DNA of 64,000 nucleotides from Candidatus Saccharimonadota bacterium (GCA_905372835.1 CAJPQK010000001.1:124001-188000); one strand, 5' to 3'; positions 18,006 to 27,191 are shown, numbered from the stretch's first letter. Numbers and translations are program-made. The notes: a model not told the origin generated them from the letters alone.

Positions 18006-19019
18006 TTATTGCCCCTGTTTTGCGTAGGCTGCTTCAACGGCTTCTTTTTGGGCTTTCCACCAGTCTTCGTGTTCGCGGTACCATTCAATAGTTTGCAGTA
18101 GGCCGTCGCGCATACCCGTTTGATTGTCGGTGTATTCAGGCTGCCAGCCCAGCTCGCGGCGTAGTTTGCTGGAATCCATGGCGTAGCGCATGTCGTGGCC
18201 TGGGCGGTCATTGACGTGTTCGTACCAATCTTTACCTTTGCCCATCAGCTCGCAAATCAGTTCAATCACCATTTTGTTGTTGATGTGATCGTTGTCAGCA
18301 CCGATGATGTAAGTCTCACCCAGCTCGCCTTTTTCCAAGATGAGATGAACGGCCGAGTTGTGATCATCAACGTGAATCCAGTCGCGGACCTGTTCGCCGG
18401 TACCGTACAGTTTTGGCTTGATATCGCTCAAAATATTGGTGATTTGGCGCGGAATAAACTTTTCGATGTGTTGGTAGGGTCCGTAATTGTTTGAACAATT
18501 GGAAATCGTCGCTTTGATGCCGAAGCTGCGGATCCAGGCGCGTACCAGCATATCGCTGGAAGCTTTGGTGCTGGAGTAGGGGCTGGATGGATTGTACGGG
18601 GTGTCTTCGGTGAAACGGTTTGGATCGTCAAGTTCCAAATCACCAAACACTTCGTCGGTCGAGATGTGATGGAGACGCTTGCCGTGCTTGCGGACAGCCT
18701 CAAGAATGGTGTAGGTGCCGATGACGTTGGTTTCGACAAACGGCCACGGATTGCGCAGAGAATTGTCATTATGGCTTTCAGCGGCGAAATGCACCACAAT
18801 GTCGGTTTCAGCGACTAGTTTGTCCATCAACTCGGCATTACAAATATCGCCTTCTACGAAATTAATCTGGTCAGCCACTGGTTGTAAATTGGCAGTATTA
18901 CCCGCATAGGTGAGCTTGTCGATAACAGTGATGTCGTATTCTGGCTTGTGTTTGACGGTATAATGTACAAAATTCGAGCCAATGAATCCCGCACCTCCCG
19001 TAACTAGCATTCTGGTCAT
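18006..19019 (-). CDS. rmlB: dTDP-glucose 4,6-dehydratase
   Basis: Second step of dTDP-rhamnose synthesis, 337 residues, extended SDR. The NAD motif GGAGFIGSNFVHY is at residues 7-19. HISTDEVFGDL contains the Thr-Asp-Glu catalytic triad part, and YSSTKASSD gives YxxxK; NNYGPYQHIEKFIP and RDWIHVDDHNSA are RmlB signatures. It is first in the minus-strand operon, with a -10 box six bases before its ATG. The messenger is therefore probably leaderless and read into the Nudix, rmlC, rmlD and rmlA genes. Confidence 0.96.
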   Translation of the reverse strand: MTRMLVTGGAGFIGSNFVHYTVKHKPEYDITVIDKLTYAGNTANLQPVADQINFVEGDICNAELMDKLVAETDIVVHFAAESHNDNSLRNPWPFVETNVIGTYTILEAVRKHGKRLHHISTDEVFGDLELDDPNRFTEDTPYNPSSPYSSTKASSDMLVRAWIRSFGIKATISNCSNNYGPYQHIEKFIPRQITNILSDIKPKLYGTGEQVRDWIHVDDHNSAVHLILEKGELGETYIIGADNDHINNKMVIELICELMGKGKDWYEHVNDRPGHDMRYAMDSSKLRRELGWQPEYTDNQTGMRDGLLQTIEWYREHEDWWKAQKEAVEAAYAKQGQ

Positions 19020-19025
19020 ATATAT

Positions 19026-19031
19026 ACTATA
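19026..19031 (-). promoter_or_regulatory. -10 box for the rml operon
   Basis: On the minus strand TATAGT ends six bases before the rmlB ATG, without an RBS. It lies back to back with a plus-strand TATAAT at 19037-19042. Confidence 0.45.
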
Positions 19032-19036
19032 CCATG

Positions 19037-19042
19037 TATAAT
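19037..19042 (+). promoter_or_regulatory. -10 box for the plus-strand glycan operon
   Basis: TATAAT lies 30 bases before the chosen ATG at 19073, which has its own RBS (caggagatgat). With the rmlB -10 box it forms a divergent promoter in about 50 bases, so the two halves of the rhamnose system may be switched together. Confidence 0.45.
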
Positions 19043-19072
19043 AGATTGCATCAGGCTAAAACAGGAGATGAT

Positions 19073-20065
19073 ATGAGAGCCGCAGTGGTTATTCTGAATT
19101 ATAAAGGCTGGCAGGACACGAAGAAATGTTTGGCTGCCATGAAAAAGCAGACGCATGAAGATTTTGAGATATATTTGATAGACAATGGATCGGGTGATGA
19201 CTCGGTTAAAGAATTATCAAAAATCAGGATGAAAAATCTTCACTTCCATCAGGAGCCGAAAAATACGGGCTTCACTGGAGGGGTTAATATTGGAATTCGT
19301 TGGGCTATTGAACACGGCTTTGACGCGGTGGCCTTGTTGAACAATGATGCGGCTCCAGAACCAGATTGGCTCAAAAACCTAGCGACTGCTTTGGAACAGA
19401 AGCCAGAGATCGGTGCGGTCACTAGTTTGATGTTGGACACCACTGGTAACTTCATTGATGACGCTGGTGACGAATATTCTACCTGGGGTATTCCGGCGCT
19501 GCGTGCGGAGCATTTACCAAAAGACCAAGCCCCTGACAGTGGCCTACTTTTTGGTGCAACGGGTGGAGCAACCTTGTATCGCACCAAAGTTTTTCAGCAA
19601 ATTGGCTTCTTTGATGAGGACTTTTTTGCGTACAACGAAGATGTTGATATTTCATGGCGTATGCAGCTAGTTGGCTGGAAAGTGTGGTATGAAAAAACTG
19701 CTGTAGTTTTCCATAAACACTCAGCAACAAGCTCTAAAATCCCTGGTTTTACCATCAATCAAGTGTTCAAAAACTTGCCACAGGTATTTTGGAAGAATGT
19801 GCCATTTCCTATGATCATACCGATGTGGTTCAAATTTACGCTCATATATTTCATGTTCATGGTGTACCAAATACCAAAAGGTGGCTTTAAATTTGCAGCC
19901 AAAGGATTTATACAAAGTATACGCCTATGGCCACAATCTCTGGCTAAGCGCCGCCGCATCCAAAAGACCAAAACCGTTTCAAATGCTTACATTAAATCAT
20001 TGCTATATCACAGTCTCCCATTAAAGCAGGTGAATCGCATTAAGAAAGCCTTGGGATTTAAGTAA
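19073..20065 (+). CDS. Family 2 glycosyltransferase, WbbL-like rhamnosyltransferase
   Basis: 330-residue GT2 protein. The start at 19073 is chosen because it follows caggagatgat; a longer reading from 19034 would overlap the -10 box. AAVVILNYKGWQDTKKCL, then IDNGSGDD, NTGFTGGVNIGI and ALLNNDAAPEPDW (LNND replacing DxD) fit WbbL/RfbF rhamnosyltransferases. YNEDVDISWRM is the catalytic ED motif. A hydrophobic stretch near residues 255-275 could dip into the membrane. It probably transfers rhamnose from the dTDP-rhamnose made by the divergent operon. Confidence 0.85.
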   Translation: MRAAVVILNYKGWQDTKKCLAAMKKQTHEDFEIYLIDNGSGDDSVKELSKIRMKNLHFHQEPKNTGFTGGVNIGIRWAIEHGFDAVALLNNDAAPEPDWLKNLATALEQKPEIGAVTSLMLDTTGNFIDDAGDEYSTWGIPALRAEHLPKDQAPDSGLLFGATGGATLYRTKVFQQIGFFDEDFFAYNEDVDISWRMQLVGWKVWYEKTAVVFHKHSATSSKIPGFTINQVFKNLPQVFWKNVPFPMIIPMWFKFTLIYFMFMVYQIPKGGFKFAAKGFIQSIRLWPQSLAKRRRIQKTKTVSNAYIKSLLYHSLPLKQVNRIKKALGFK

Positions 20066-20085
20066 TTAGAGGGTAAAATAACACT

Positions 20086-21492
20086 ATGAAACGCGATTTC
20101 CTGTTCACCTCAAAAGCGTTACTCTTACTGGCTGATGTTGCGATGGTGGTGCTGTCATTTGCGCTGGCCTATTATTACCGAACACACCTGGACACTCGCG
20201 TGTATTATTTTGTGCCGCAAATTCGCAACTTTGTTGTGCTCATCGTCGCTTTGTTGCCACTGTGGCTGATAGTCAATGCATTGTCTGGGCTGTACAACCG
20301 AGAAATATTTTTGTCGCGCCCCAAAGAGTATATGCGGGTGCTGTTGACCTCGGTGATTAGTGTGATGGCGCTGATTTCTTATGAATTTTTCACTGGCGAA
20401 GATGTGTTTCCGGTACGAATCATTGCAATATACTTTGTGGTCATTAACTTTATCTTGATGATTCTTGGTCGTGAGATTGTAAAATTGATCAATAGCGTGT
20501 TAATTCTACGTGGCTTTGGTAGGCAAAAAGTGTTGATCGTTGGTGATAATGATAAAACTGTTGAGCTGGCAGAATATTTTGGCAAAAATATCAATTATGG
20601 CTATGATGTCGTTGGTGTCGTGGCTGGCTATGGTGGTAAAGGGGTTGAAACCTTTAAAAACTTTAAAACAGCAGTAGAATCAGTTCGCCCAGCTATCATC
20701 ATGCAAACTGACATCACGCGGTCTCAAGAAGTCTATCACTACGCTTTGTCAAACCACCTGACCTATATGTTTGTGCCGCAGCAAGATCGGATGGTGTCTA
20801 AGATGAATAGCGTGGAAATCATTGCTGGACTACCAATCATAGAAATTCAGGCGACCCAGTTGTTTGGGGTTGGTCGAGTGTGGAAACGCTTGATGGATAT
20901 CGTGGTCGGTAGTGTGGCACTGCTGCTACTCTCACCAATCATGTTGTTGGTTGCTATCATCATGAAGCTGAGTGCGCCGCGTGAAGCTGTATTCTTCCGT
21001 CAGACCAGGCTGACACGCTTTAACCGCGAATTTAGGATCTATAAGTTCCGCTCACAGAAATCCAAATATAACGGTACAACCCCTGAAGAAGCTTTTACCA
21101 TGATGGGCCGTCCAGAGCTGATCAAGCAATACCGTGACAATGGTGATCAACTAGACAACGATCCACGCATCACTCGGTTGGGGCGATTTCTCCGGGCAAC
21201 CTCACTGGATGAATTGCCGCAACTACTGAATGTCGTCAAAGGTGATATCTCACTAGTTGGTCCACGAGCGTTGATCCCTCAGGAGATCAATCAGTATAAG
21301 CGTAAAGATACTATCTTGGCAGTGAAATCCGGCTTGACTGGTTTGGCACAGGTGTCTGGCAGGCGTGATATTAGCTTTGAAGAGCGACGTCAGCTTGATG
21401 TGTACTACGTGCAGAACTGGTCGTTATGGTTGGATATTCGTATTTTGGTAAAGACGTTTGGGATGGTGTTGTTCCAGCGGGGAGCTCGATAA
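20086..21492 (+). CDS. Polyprenyl-phosphate sugar-1-phosphate transferase (WbaP/WcaJ family)
   Basis: Initiating enzyme of glycan assembly: it moves a hexose-1-phosphate from a UDP-sugar to undecaprenyl phosphate. The 468-residue protein has four N-terminal membrane helices (to about residue 130), a CoA-binding-like cytosolic domain (RQKVLIVGDND), then the catalytic domain with KRLMDIVVGSVALLLLSPIM, FRIYKFRSQ, TSLDELPQLLNVVKGDISLV and SGLTGLAQVSGR. All core motifs are intact. The stop codon overlaps the next ATG (TAATG). The sugar may be galactose or glucose; galE lies a few genes on. Confidence 0.93.
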   Translation: MKRDFLFTSKALLLLADVAMVVLSFALAYYYRTHLDTRVYYFVPQIRNFVVLIVALLPLWLIVNALSGLYNREIFLSRPKEYMRVLLTSVISVMALISYEFFTGEDVFPVRIIAIYFVVINFILMILGREIVKLINSVLILRGFGRQKVLIVGDNDKTVELAEYFGKNINYGYDVVGVVAGYGGKGVETFKNFKTAVESVRPAIIMQTDITRSQEVYHYALSNHLTYMFVPQQDRMVSKMNSVEIIAGLPIIEIQATQLFGVGRVWKRLMDIVVGSVALLLLSPIMLLVAIIMKLSAPREAVFFRQTRLTRFNREFRIYKFRSQKSKYNGTTPEEAFTMMGRPELIKQYRDNGDQLDNDPRITRLGRFLRATSLDELPQLLNVVKGDISLVGPRALIPQEINQYKRKDTILAVKSGLTGLAQVSGRRDISFEERRQLDVYYVQNWSLWLDIRILVKTFGMVLFQRGAR

Positions 21493-22631
21493 TGGCTTCT
21501 GAGGGTCGGGAAGTGCCGCGCGTTGCCATTGTTTGTGATTGGCTGACGACCTATGGCGGAGCGGAGAAAGTAGTCAAATCCATCCATGAACTATTCCCTG
21601 ACGCGCCTATTTTTACCTCTCAATATTCTCGCAAGCAAATAAATTGGTTTGATGATTGCCAGGTATATGTCGGTTGGGTGAATATTTTTCCTGCTCGTCT
21701 CAGGAAGATTTTGGCGGTACCCAGGGCGTTATATTTCAATCATTTGCACCGTAAATTACGCCACTATGGCACCATCATCACCGTTTGTACGGCAGAAAGT
21801 AAGGGAATTAAACTTTACCCGCATCAAACAGGAATTTGCTATTTGCAGGGACCGCCGACGCAGTACTTTTGGGGAATGTATGATGACTATGTCAAAAACC
21901 CTGGTTTTGGTAAGCTGAACTTTATCGTACGGTTCTTTTTTAAGCTATTGGTTGGGCCGCTGCGCAAGATTGATTGGAAATTTGCCCAGCGACCAACAGT
22001 GCTGGTAGCTAACTCGTCATATTCGGCTGCGGAAACCGAAAAGTACTATGATCGGTCCGCTCGCGTGTTGTTTCCGCCAGTGGAAGTCGATAAATTTACT
22101 GTTGGCTCGGCCACTAATTCCAAAGAAGAATTTTTCATCACCACCTCTCGGCAGGTCAACTGGAAGCGTCTGGATATCGCTATTCAGGCGTGTCTGTTGT
22201 CAGGCAAGCGGCTGGTGCTGGTGGGTGACGGCGCAGAACACGGCATTTTACAGCAACTGGCGGGAGATAGTCCGCTCATTAGATTTATCCCGCGCATTGA
22301 TAGTCCTGAGGAGTTAAATACTCTGGTATCCCAGGCAAAAGGATTTATTTTCCCAAGCATTGAGCCATTTGGTATCGCGCCAATTGAAGCACTGAGCGCT
22401 GGTGTACCGGTGATTGCCTTGAAGCAAGGCGGGGCGCTGGACTATATTCACGAAGGGAAAAATGGCACATTCTTTGACAAGCAGACAGTCGAAAGTTTAG
22501 TGGCGGCAATGCAGCGATTTGACAGTATGGCATTTAACAAACAGCAGGTATCAGCATCGGCGAAGGGTTTTTCAGACGCAAGGTTTAAGCAGGAGCTGCA
22601 GCGGATAGTTGATGATGCAACTGATAACTAA
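21492..22631 (+). CDS. Family 4 glycosyltransferase
   Basis: GT-B transferase of 379 residues; the start is taken at 21492 in a TAATG overlap rather than at an upstream in-frame GTG/ATG buried in the preceding gene. VAIVCDWLTTYGGAEKVV at the N-terminus is the glycine-rich acceptor region, FFITTSRQVNWKRLDIAIQ opens the donor domain, and EPFGIAPIEALSAGVPVIA is the EX7E motif of GT4. It would add a sugar to the lipid-linked intermediate begun by the preceding gene product. Donor unknown. Confidence 0.9.
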   Translation: MASEGREVPRVAIVCDWLTTYGGAEKVVKSIHELFPDAPIFTSQYSRKQINWFDDCQVYVGWVNIFPARLRKILAVPRALYFNHLHRKLRHYGTIITVCTAESKGIKLYPHQTGICYLQGPPTQYFWGMYDDYVKNPGFGKLNFIVRFFFKLLVGPLRKIDWKFAQRPTVLVANSSYSAAETEKYYDRSARVLFPPVEVDKFTVGSATNSKEEFFITTSRQVNWKRLDIAIQACLLSGKRLVLVGDGAEHGILQQLAGDSPLIRFIPRIDSPEELNTLVSQAKGFIFPSIEPFGIAPIEALSAGVPVIALKQGGALDYIHEGKNGTFFDKQTVESLVAAMQRFDSMAFNKQQVSASAKGFSDARFKQELQRIVDDATDN

Positions 22632-24051
22632 TGTGCGACAACATCTGCCGTCGTGGCTGATAAAAGCTAGCTTCACGGAGAAGTTGGTGTTGTTGGCGCC
22701 CGTGGCGGTGTGGTTTTCGTATTTTCCTACCATATCTTTTGGTCGGCAAAGTGGCACTAATTTAGAGCTATCAATTGCCGTCATCTATGCAGTAATTTTG
22801 GCATTAGCAGGACTACCACAAATATGGAGCCGTCGGCACTTACTCTGGCGACAAAAAGCTGTCTGGTTACTGGCTGTATTTGTGGGTTGGAATCTCCTTA
22901 GTATCATATGGTCGGTTAACCCTCTGAGATCAATCCTTGTAAGCGGCCTCTGGAGTGTGCTATTTCTCGATTTCCTGGTGATATATAGCTTGCCGTCGCT
23001 GAAAAAGATGATTAGCCCGCTAATGAGAGTTACCATCACCACCGCGGTGGTGATGAGCTTGCTGGCAATTATCCAAGTGGCGTACGGCGCCTGGTTTGAC
23101 TGGGGGTTGTGCGGTGGCTGTGTGGCGCGAGGATTTGGGTTTGTACGCCCAAGCGGTTTTACTATTGAACCACAATTTTTTGGGAGTCTGTTGATTGCCC
23201 CAATTCTACTGCTATCCTACCGACTCCTCCGGAACAAAGCCACGAAATATGGCATAGTTGCTCTCTGTTTGATGTTCGTGGCGCTATACCTCACACTGAG
23301 CCGCGGCGCACTGTATGCAGTGACGGCGGCGGTGCTAGTGCAGGTAGTACTGGTACATTGGCGTACATCGACCAACTGGCTACGGTCCGCAACTGTGGTT
23401 ATCGCGGTGCTAGTGGGGAGCTTTGCCTTTGGTATGATTTGGCACGGAGTCTTTACACAGCTTAACCCCAGGGTAGCTGACGGGTTTTATCAATCAATCA
23501 CCAAATCGATTAACCATCTGTCACTTGGAAAAATCAACTTACCAAACCTAGCGCCTCAACAACCGTCTCAAGAGAGTACTACAAAACCTACCTCTCAAGA
23601 GGTAACACCAGCCTCGCCGCCGAAAGCAGTGTTTGATGGCTATGTCGCGAAGTCGACAGAGGAGCGAACTAATATGTCACAACTCGCTTTGAGTGTTTGG
23701 ACGAAGAACCCAACGCAATTTCTCTTTGGGGTTGGCGCAGGCGGCGCAGGGCGTGCTATTTTTCAGCAATCTGGCAAGACGAGCGGCGAATTTGAAATCG
23801 TCCAAAATGAATTCTTGTCTGTGGCAGTGGAATTGGGGATTGTAGGTGTTGTATTATTGACATCTCTACTGCTGGCTTTGTGTCGAAAAATGTCCGTCAA
23901 AAAAGCGCTGGCGTGGCCGATTATCCTGGGGTTTGTCCTCCAGTGGATGTTCTTTTCAGGGCTACCAAACGCGCTTCATATTTATTTTGTTGCGATGCTT
24001 ATGTTTGCTATAATAGATAGAGTTGATGAAAAAGCCGAATATATCAGTTGA
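22612..24051 (+). CDS. O-antigen ligase/polymerase family membrane protein (Wzy-like)
   Basis: Multi-pass membrane protein of about 479 residues (start ATG at 22612, inside the end of the GT4 gene). It has some 11 hydrophobic helices and one long extracytoplasmic loop (about residues 275-365) rich in Pro, Ser, Thr and Gln, as in the Wzy_C/WaaL family. YLTLSRGALYAV near residues 225-236 is a conserved piece, with the Arg that is needed in ligases. It would polymerise repeat units or ligate the finished glycan outside the membrane. Polymerase and ligase cannot be told apart. Confidence 0.85.
   Translation: MMQLITNVRQHLPSWLIKASFTEKLVLLAPVAVWFSYFPTISFGRQSGTNLELSIAVIYAVILALAGLPQIWSRRHLLWRQKAVWLLAVFVGWNLLSIIWSVNPLRSILVSGLWSVLFLDFLVIYSLPSLKKMISPLMRVTITTAVVMSLLAIIQVAYGAWFDWGLCGGCVARGFGFVRPSGFTIEPQFFGSLLIAPILLLSYRLLRNKATKYGIVALCLMFVALYLTLSRGALYAVTAAVLVQVVLVHWRTSTNWLRSATVVIAVLVGSFAFGMIWHGVFTQLNPRVADGFYQSITKSINHLSLGKINLPNLAPQQPSQESTTKPTSQEVTPASPPKAVFDGYVAKSTEERTNMSQLALSVWTKNPTQFLFGVGAGGAGRAIFQQSGKTSGEFEIVQNEFLSVAVELGIVGVVLLTSLLLALCRKMSVKKALAWPIILGFVLQWMFFSGLPNALHIYFVAMLMFAIIDRVDEKAEYIS
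24009..24014 (+). promoter_or_regulatory. -10 box for the LCP gene
   Basis: TATAAT inside the end of the Wzy-like gene, 11 bases before the ATG at 24026. No clear -35 box. Confidence 0.4.
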
Positions 24052-25711
24052 TGGTTTCATTCCTGCTGGTCGACGACCAGAGCGAGTCGGGAATAAACCC
24101 GGTGCTGACGCTCCGAGGCGAGTGGGCAGACCGGTTACTATTGATGGTATGCAGCCACGCCGTACGCCAGTTGCTCCGCAGCATTTTCAGCAGCCATTTC
24201 CTGAGGATAATGACATACAAGCTAGTCTGCGAGGCATTGATAATCGGCCGCAGCGACCAGTCCGACCAGAACCAGATAAAAAAGAACAAAAACGTCTCAA
24301 AGCAGAAAAGAAGCTCGAAAAGCTTAACAAAAAGCGTGAGAAAAAGAACAAAAAACCGCTGTCGTTTGAGCAGTTCAAAAAGCGACGACTCATTAAGCGC
24401 ATTATACTGATAATATTAATTCCACTGCTGATATTTTTGGGCTTTCAGGCGTGGCGACTATATAACAATCTGTCGCGAGTTGTTGGCGGAGATATCCTTG
24501 GATTGTTCACGAAAACCCGCCTCAAACAGGATGATAATGGTCGTACAAACGTTTTAATCTTTGGTACGTCGCCTGACGGCTGGGAAGGCGCTGACTTGGC
24601 TGACTCGATCATGGTATTGTCCTACCACCAAGACAATAAGGACGCCTACACTGTGTCTCTGCCGCGAGACCTTTACGTCAAACACACCTGTCAGTCTTGG
24701 CTGAAAACTACTGCTGGAAAGCTCAACGAGAGTTATGGTTGCGGTAAACAAGACGCCAAAGATAGTGGCAAAGATCAAGTTGCTAGTGAACAGGCTGGAC
24801 AAGCAGAGATCGCCAAAACTGCGCAAGAAGTATTGGGTATGGAAATTCACTACAAAGTACACGCAAACTGGCGCGTTCTTACCGAGGTGGTTAATGCACT
24901 TGGCGGGATTGACGTGAAGGTTGAGGCTTATGACGGCTCATCGATGGTGTATGACGTGGCTACAAAGATTCGCTACCGCAACGGCGAAACAGTTCATATG
25001 AACGGTGAGCAGGCCCTGGCATTCAGCCGTGCCCGTGGTAGCGCTGGAGGAATTGGACTGAGTGGTGGTAACTTTGACCGTGAGCGCAACCAGCAAAAAA
25101 TTATCAAAGCCATCGTCGAGAAAGCCAAAACATCCAACAAAGCAGATTTCAATGTCATGATGGGGATTATCGATGCGCTAGGCAATAACATTAATACCAA
25201 CTTTGAAACCAAAGAAATGCAGACCATCATTGAAATTTTGAAGGAGTTTAATGCGGAAAAGATTGTCTCAATACCACTGGTTGACGAGAAAAATAAGGTG
25301 CAGCTACTGACGACTTCTAATATCGCAGGTGCTAGTGTGGTGGTGCCGACCGCTGGAACCTATAATTACACAGCCATCAAAAATTATGTCAAAAAACGCA
25401 TCAGTCCAACAGCTGAGATGAATGAAGAAGCGAGATTGGTGATTTTGAATGGATCTGGTGTCGCGGGTGTGGCAGCCGCCGAACAGACAAAATTGACCAA
25501 ACAAGAGCTAAATGTGGTCCAGGTGGGTAACTATCCAGGTGGCGTCCAAGCCAAACATACCATCTACGACCTAAGTAACGGCACGAAACCAAAGACTATC
25601 GAAAAGTTGAAGCAGACCTATGGTACTAATGTCGTGACTACCATCCCACCGACCATTAGTAAATATAACGCCGATATCGTCATCGTCCTCGGTACAGAAA
25701 ACCAGCGGTAG
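24026..25711 (+). CDS. LytR-CpsA-Psr (LCP) glycan attachment protein
   Basis: Type II membrane protein of 561 residues that would transfer the lipid-linked polysaccharide to the cell wall. The first 120 residues are cytoplasmic, rich in Pro, Arg and Lys with a coiled-coil-like lysine/glutamate stretch. One helix lies at about residues 122-142. The LCP domain follows: DLADSIMVLSY, VSLPRDLYV and AFSRARG contain the phosphate- and lipid-binding acidic and arginine residues. A C-terminal LytR_C-like domain begins near residue 470 (RLVILNGSGVAGVAAA). It ends the plus-strand glycan operon and meets galE tail to tail. Confidence 0.92.
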   Translation: MKKPNISVDGFIPAGRRPERVGNKPGADAPRRVGRPVTIDGMQPRRTPVAPQHFQQPFPEDNDIQASLRGIDNRPQRPVRPEPDKKEQKRLKAEKKLEKLNKKREKKNKKPLSFEQFKKRRLIKRIILIILIPLLIFLGFQAWRLYNNLSRVVGGDILGLFTKTRLKQDDNGRTNVLIFGTSPDGWEGADLADSIMVLSYHQDNKDAYTVSLPRDLYVKHTCQSWLKTTAGKLNESYGCGKQDAKDSGKDQVASEQAGQAEIAKTAQEVLGMEIHYKVHANWRVLTEVVNALGGIDVKVEAYDGSSMVYDVATKIRYRNGETVHMNGEQALAFSRARGSAGGIGLSGGNFDRERNQQKIIKAIVEKAKTSNKADFNVMMGIIDALGNNINTNFETKEMQTIIEILKEFNAEKIVSIPLVDEKNKVQLLTTSNIAGASVVVPTAGTYNYTAIKNYVKKRISPTAEMNEEARLVILNGSGVAGVAAAEQTKLTKQELNVVQVGNYPGGVQAKHTIYDLSNGTKPKTIEKLKQTYGTNVVTTIPPTISKYNADIVIVLGTENQR

Positions 25712-25724
25712 GAATCCGCTGGTT
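25700..25724. terminator. Hairpin between the convergent LCP and galE genes
   Basis: AACCAGCGG (25700-25708) and CCGCTGGTT (25716-25724) form a perfect nine-base-pair stem with a seven-base loop; the LCP stop codon lies in the loop. On the minus strand the stem is followed by a short T run, so it mainly fits galE termination. The plus side has no T tract. Confidence 0.6.
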
Positions 25725-25746
25725 GTAGGTTAGACGCTGATGGTTA

Positions 25747-26760
25747 TTATGACTGGTAGCCGTTTGGATTATTACTTTGCCAGTTCCAGGTGTTTCGGCA
25801 GGCTTGTTCAACAGATAGCTCAGCTTTCCAGTTGAGCTCTCGTTGAGCTTTGTCGCAGTTGGCGTAGCAAGCCGCCAAATCACCAGGGCGACGAGGCTTG
25901 ATGACATAAGGAATGTCATGGCCAGAGGCTTGAGAGAAGGCTTTAATGATCTCCAGAACAGAGGTACCATGTCCTGTACCAAGGTTATAGATATTCACGC
26001 CTGACTTCATGTGCTCCAGCGCTGCTACGTGACCACGCGCCAAATCGACCACGTGAATATAATCACGCACACCAGTACCATCTGGCGTGTCATAGTCATC
26101 ACCAAACACACCAACTTCGTTCAATTTACCAACTGCCACTTGCGCAACATACGGCAGCAAGTTGTTAGGAATACCGTTTGGATCTTCGCCAATGGTTCCG
26201 GAAGCGTGTGCGCCGATTGGGTTGAAATAGCGCAAAATAGAAACCTCCAGCTCTGGGTTGGCGACTGCGGCATCTTGCAAAATCTGCTCAATCATAAACT
26301 TAGTCTGACCATATGGATTGGTGATACCACGACCAGTTGGTGATTTTTCTGTCAGTGGCAGAGACTCTGGATTGCCATAGACGGTGGCTGAACTGGAGAA
26401 AACAATTTTGTTAACATGATGTTTTTGCATGGTCTCCAGAAGAACTAAACTTGAGACGAGATTATTGTCATAATATTCCAGCGGTTTGGCGACTGACTCA
26501 CCAACAGCTTTAAACCCAGCAAAATGAATCACCGCGTCAATCTGTTGACTCGTGAATACTGCTTCTAGCGCCGCTTTGTCACGCACATCTGCCTCTACAA
26601 ACGGAACGGTCGTTTTGGTGATGTGCTCAATGCGTCGTATCACTTCCGCTGAACTGTTCGACAGATCATCCATAATAACCACCTCGTGTCCGCTGTGAAT
26701 CAGCTCAATGGCGGTATGAGAACCGATATAGCCTGCACCACCAGTCAACAAAATCTTCAT
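25747..26760 (-). CDS. galE: UDP-glucose 4-epimerase
   Basis: Interconverts UDP-glucose and UDP-galactose. The 337-residue protein starts at MKILLTGGAGYIGSHTAIEL (26760), supported by the RBS taggaggataataaag; an upstream in-frame extension would cover the divergent promoter. SSSATVYGN, the YGQTK active site (YxxxK), ILRYFNPIGAH, NNLLPYVAQVAVG and RDYIHVVDLARGH are all GalE motifs. Full length and intact. It supplies UDP-galactose for the sugar-phosphate transferase or the GT enzymes. It is divergent from the LexA-like gene. Confidence 0.96.
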   Translation of the reverse strand: MKILLTGGAGYIGSHTAIELIHSGHEVVIMDDLSNSSAEVIRRIEHITKTTVPFVEADVRDKAALEAVFTSQQIDAVIHFAGFKAVGESVAKPLEYYDNNLVSSLVLLETMQKHHVNKIVFSSSATVYGNPESLPLTEKSPTGRGITNPYGQTKFMIEQILQDAAVANPELEVSILRYFNPIGAHASGTIGEDPNGIPNNLLPYVAQVAVGKLNEVGVFGDDYDTPDGTGVRDYIHVVDLARGHVAALEHMKSGVNIYNLGTGHGTSVLEIIKAFSQASGHDIPYVIKPRRPGDLAACYANCDKAQRELNWKAELSVEQACRNTWNWQSNNPNGYQS

Positions 26761-26815
26761 CTTTATTATCCTCCTATTTGGTTGTATTATAAGTATAGCA
26801 AGGAATAGAACATAT
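26761..26815. promoter_or_regulatory. Divergent promoter region of galE and the LexA-like gene
   Basis: This 55-base AT-rich gap serves both strands. On the minus strand TATAAT (26786-26791) precedes the RBS taggagg of galE. On the plus strand a weak aaggaa precedes the ATG at 26816. The small DNA-binding protein encoded next to it may act here. Confidence 0.4.
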
Positions 26816-27172
26816 ATGAAACTAACAAAAAAGCAAAAACAACTACTAGATTTTATTGAAGGATTCATCAGCGGACAGGGATATAGCCCAACGTTTCGAG
26901 AGATAATGCAAGCTTTGGGCTATAAATCAGTCTCAACAGTAGCCAAGCATATTGATGGTTTGGTGGCGCAAGGAGCCTTGATCAAGCGAGAGGGTAAAGC
27001 CAGGTCGTTGGAGCTTGGTATCAATCACGAGGTTGCTGCTACTGGCGCGACCAAGCCATGGTGGTATCATCTGGAACAAGAAGCCAAAAAACGTGAAGCC
27101 GCGGCTGATGAGGCGGCTCATGAGGAAGCGGTTATCCTGAGAAAAGCCTTGGATATTGTCAAAGGTGCCTAA
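26816..27172 (+). CDS. LexA-like DNA-binding protein without a peptidase domain
   Basis: A 118-residue protein whose first 65 residues match the LexA winged-helix domain (LTKKQKQLLDFIEGFISGQG, PTFREIMQALGY, SVSTVAKHIDGLVAQGALIK). Full LexA is about 200 residues and ends in an S24 self-cleaving domain with a Ser-Lys dyad. Here that part is absent and replaced by a 50-residue charged, alanine-rich helix (YHLEQEAKKREAAADEA). It therefore cannot be inactivated by the RecA-driven cleavage used by LexA. It may be a repressor with another trigger, or an SOS-like regulator that works without cleavage. The upstream gap also carries the galE promoter. Confidence 0.82.
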   Translation: MKLTKKQKQLLDFIEGFISGQGYSPTFREIMQALGYKSVSTVAKHIDGLVAQGALIKREGKARSLELGINHEVAATGATKPWWYHLEQEAKKREAAADEAAHEEAVILRKALDIVKGA

Positions 27173-27191
27173 TATAACCATAATTCAGTTC

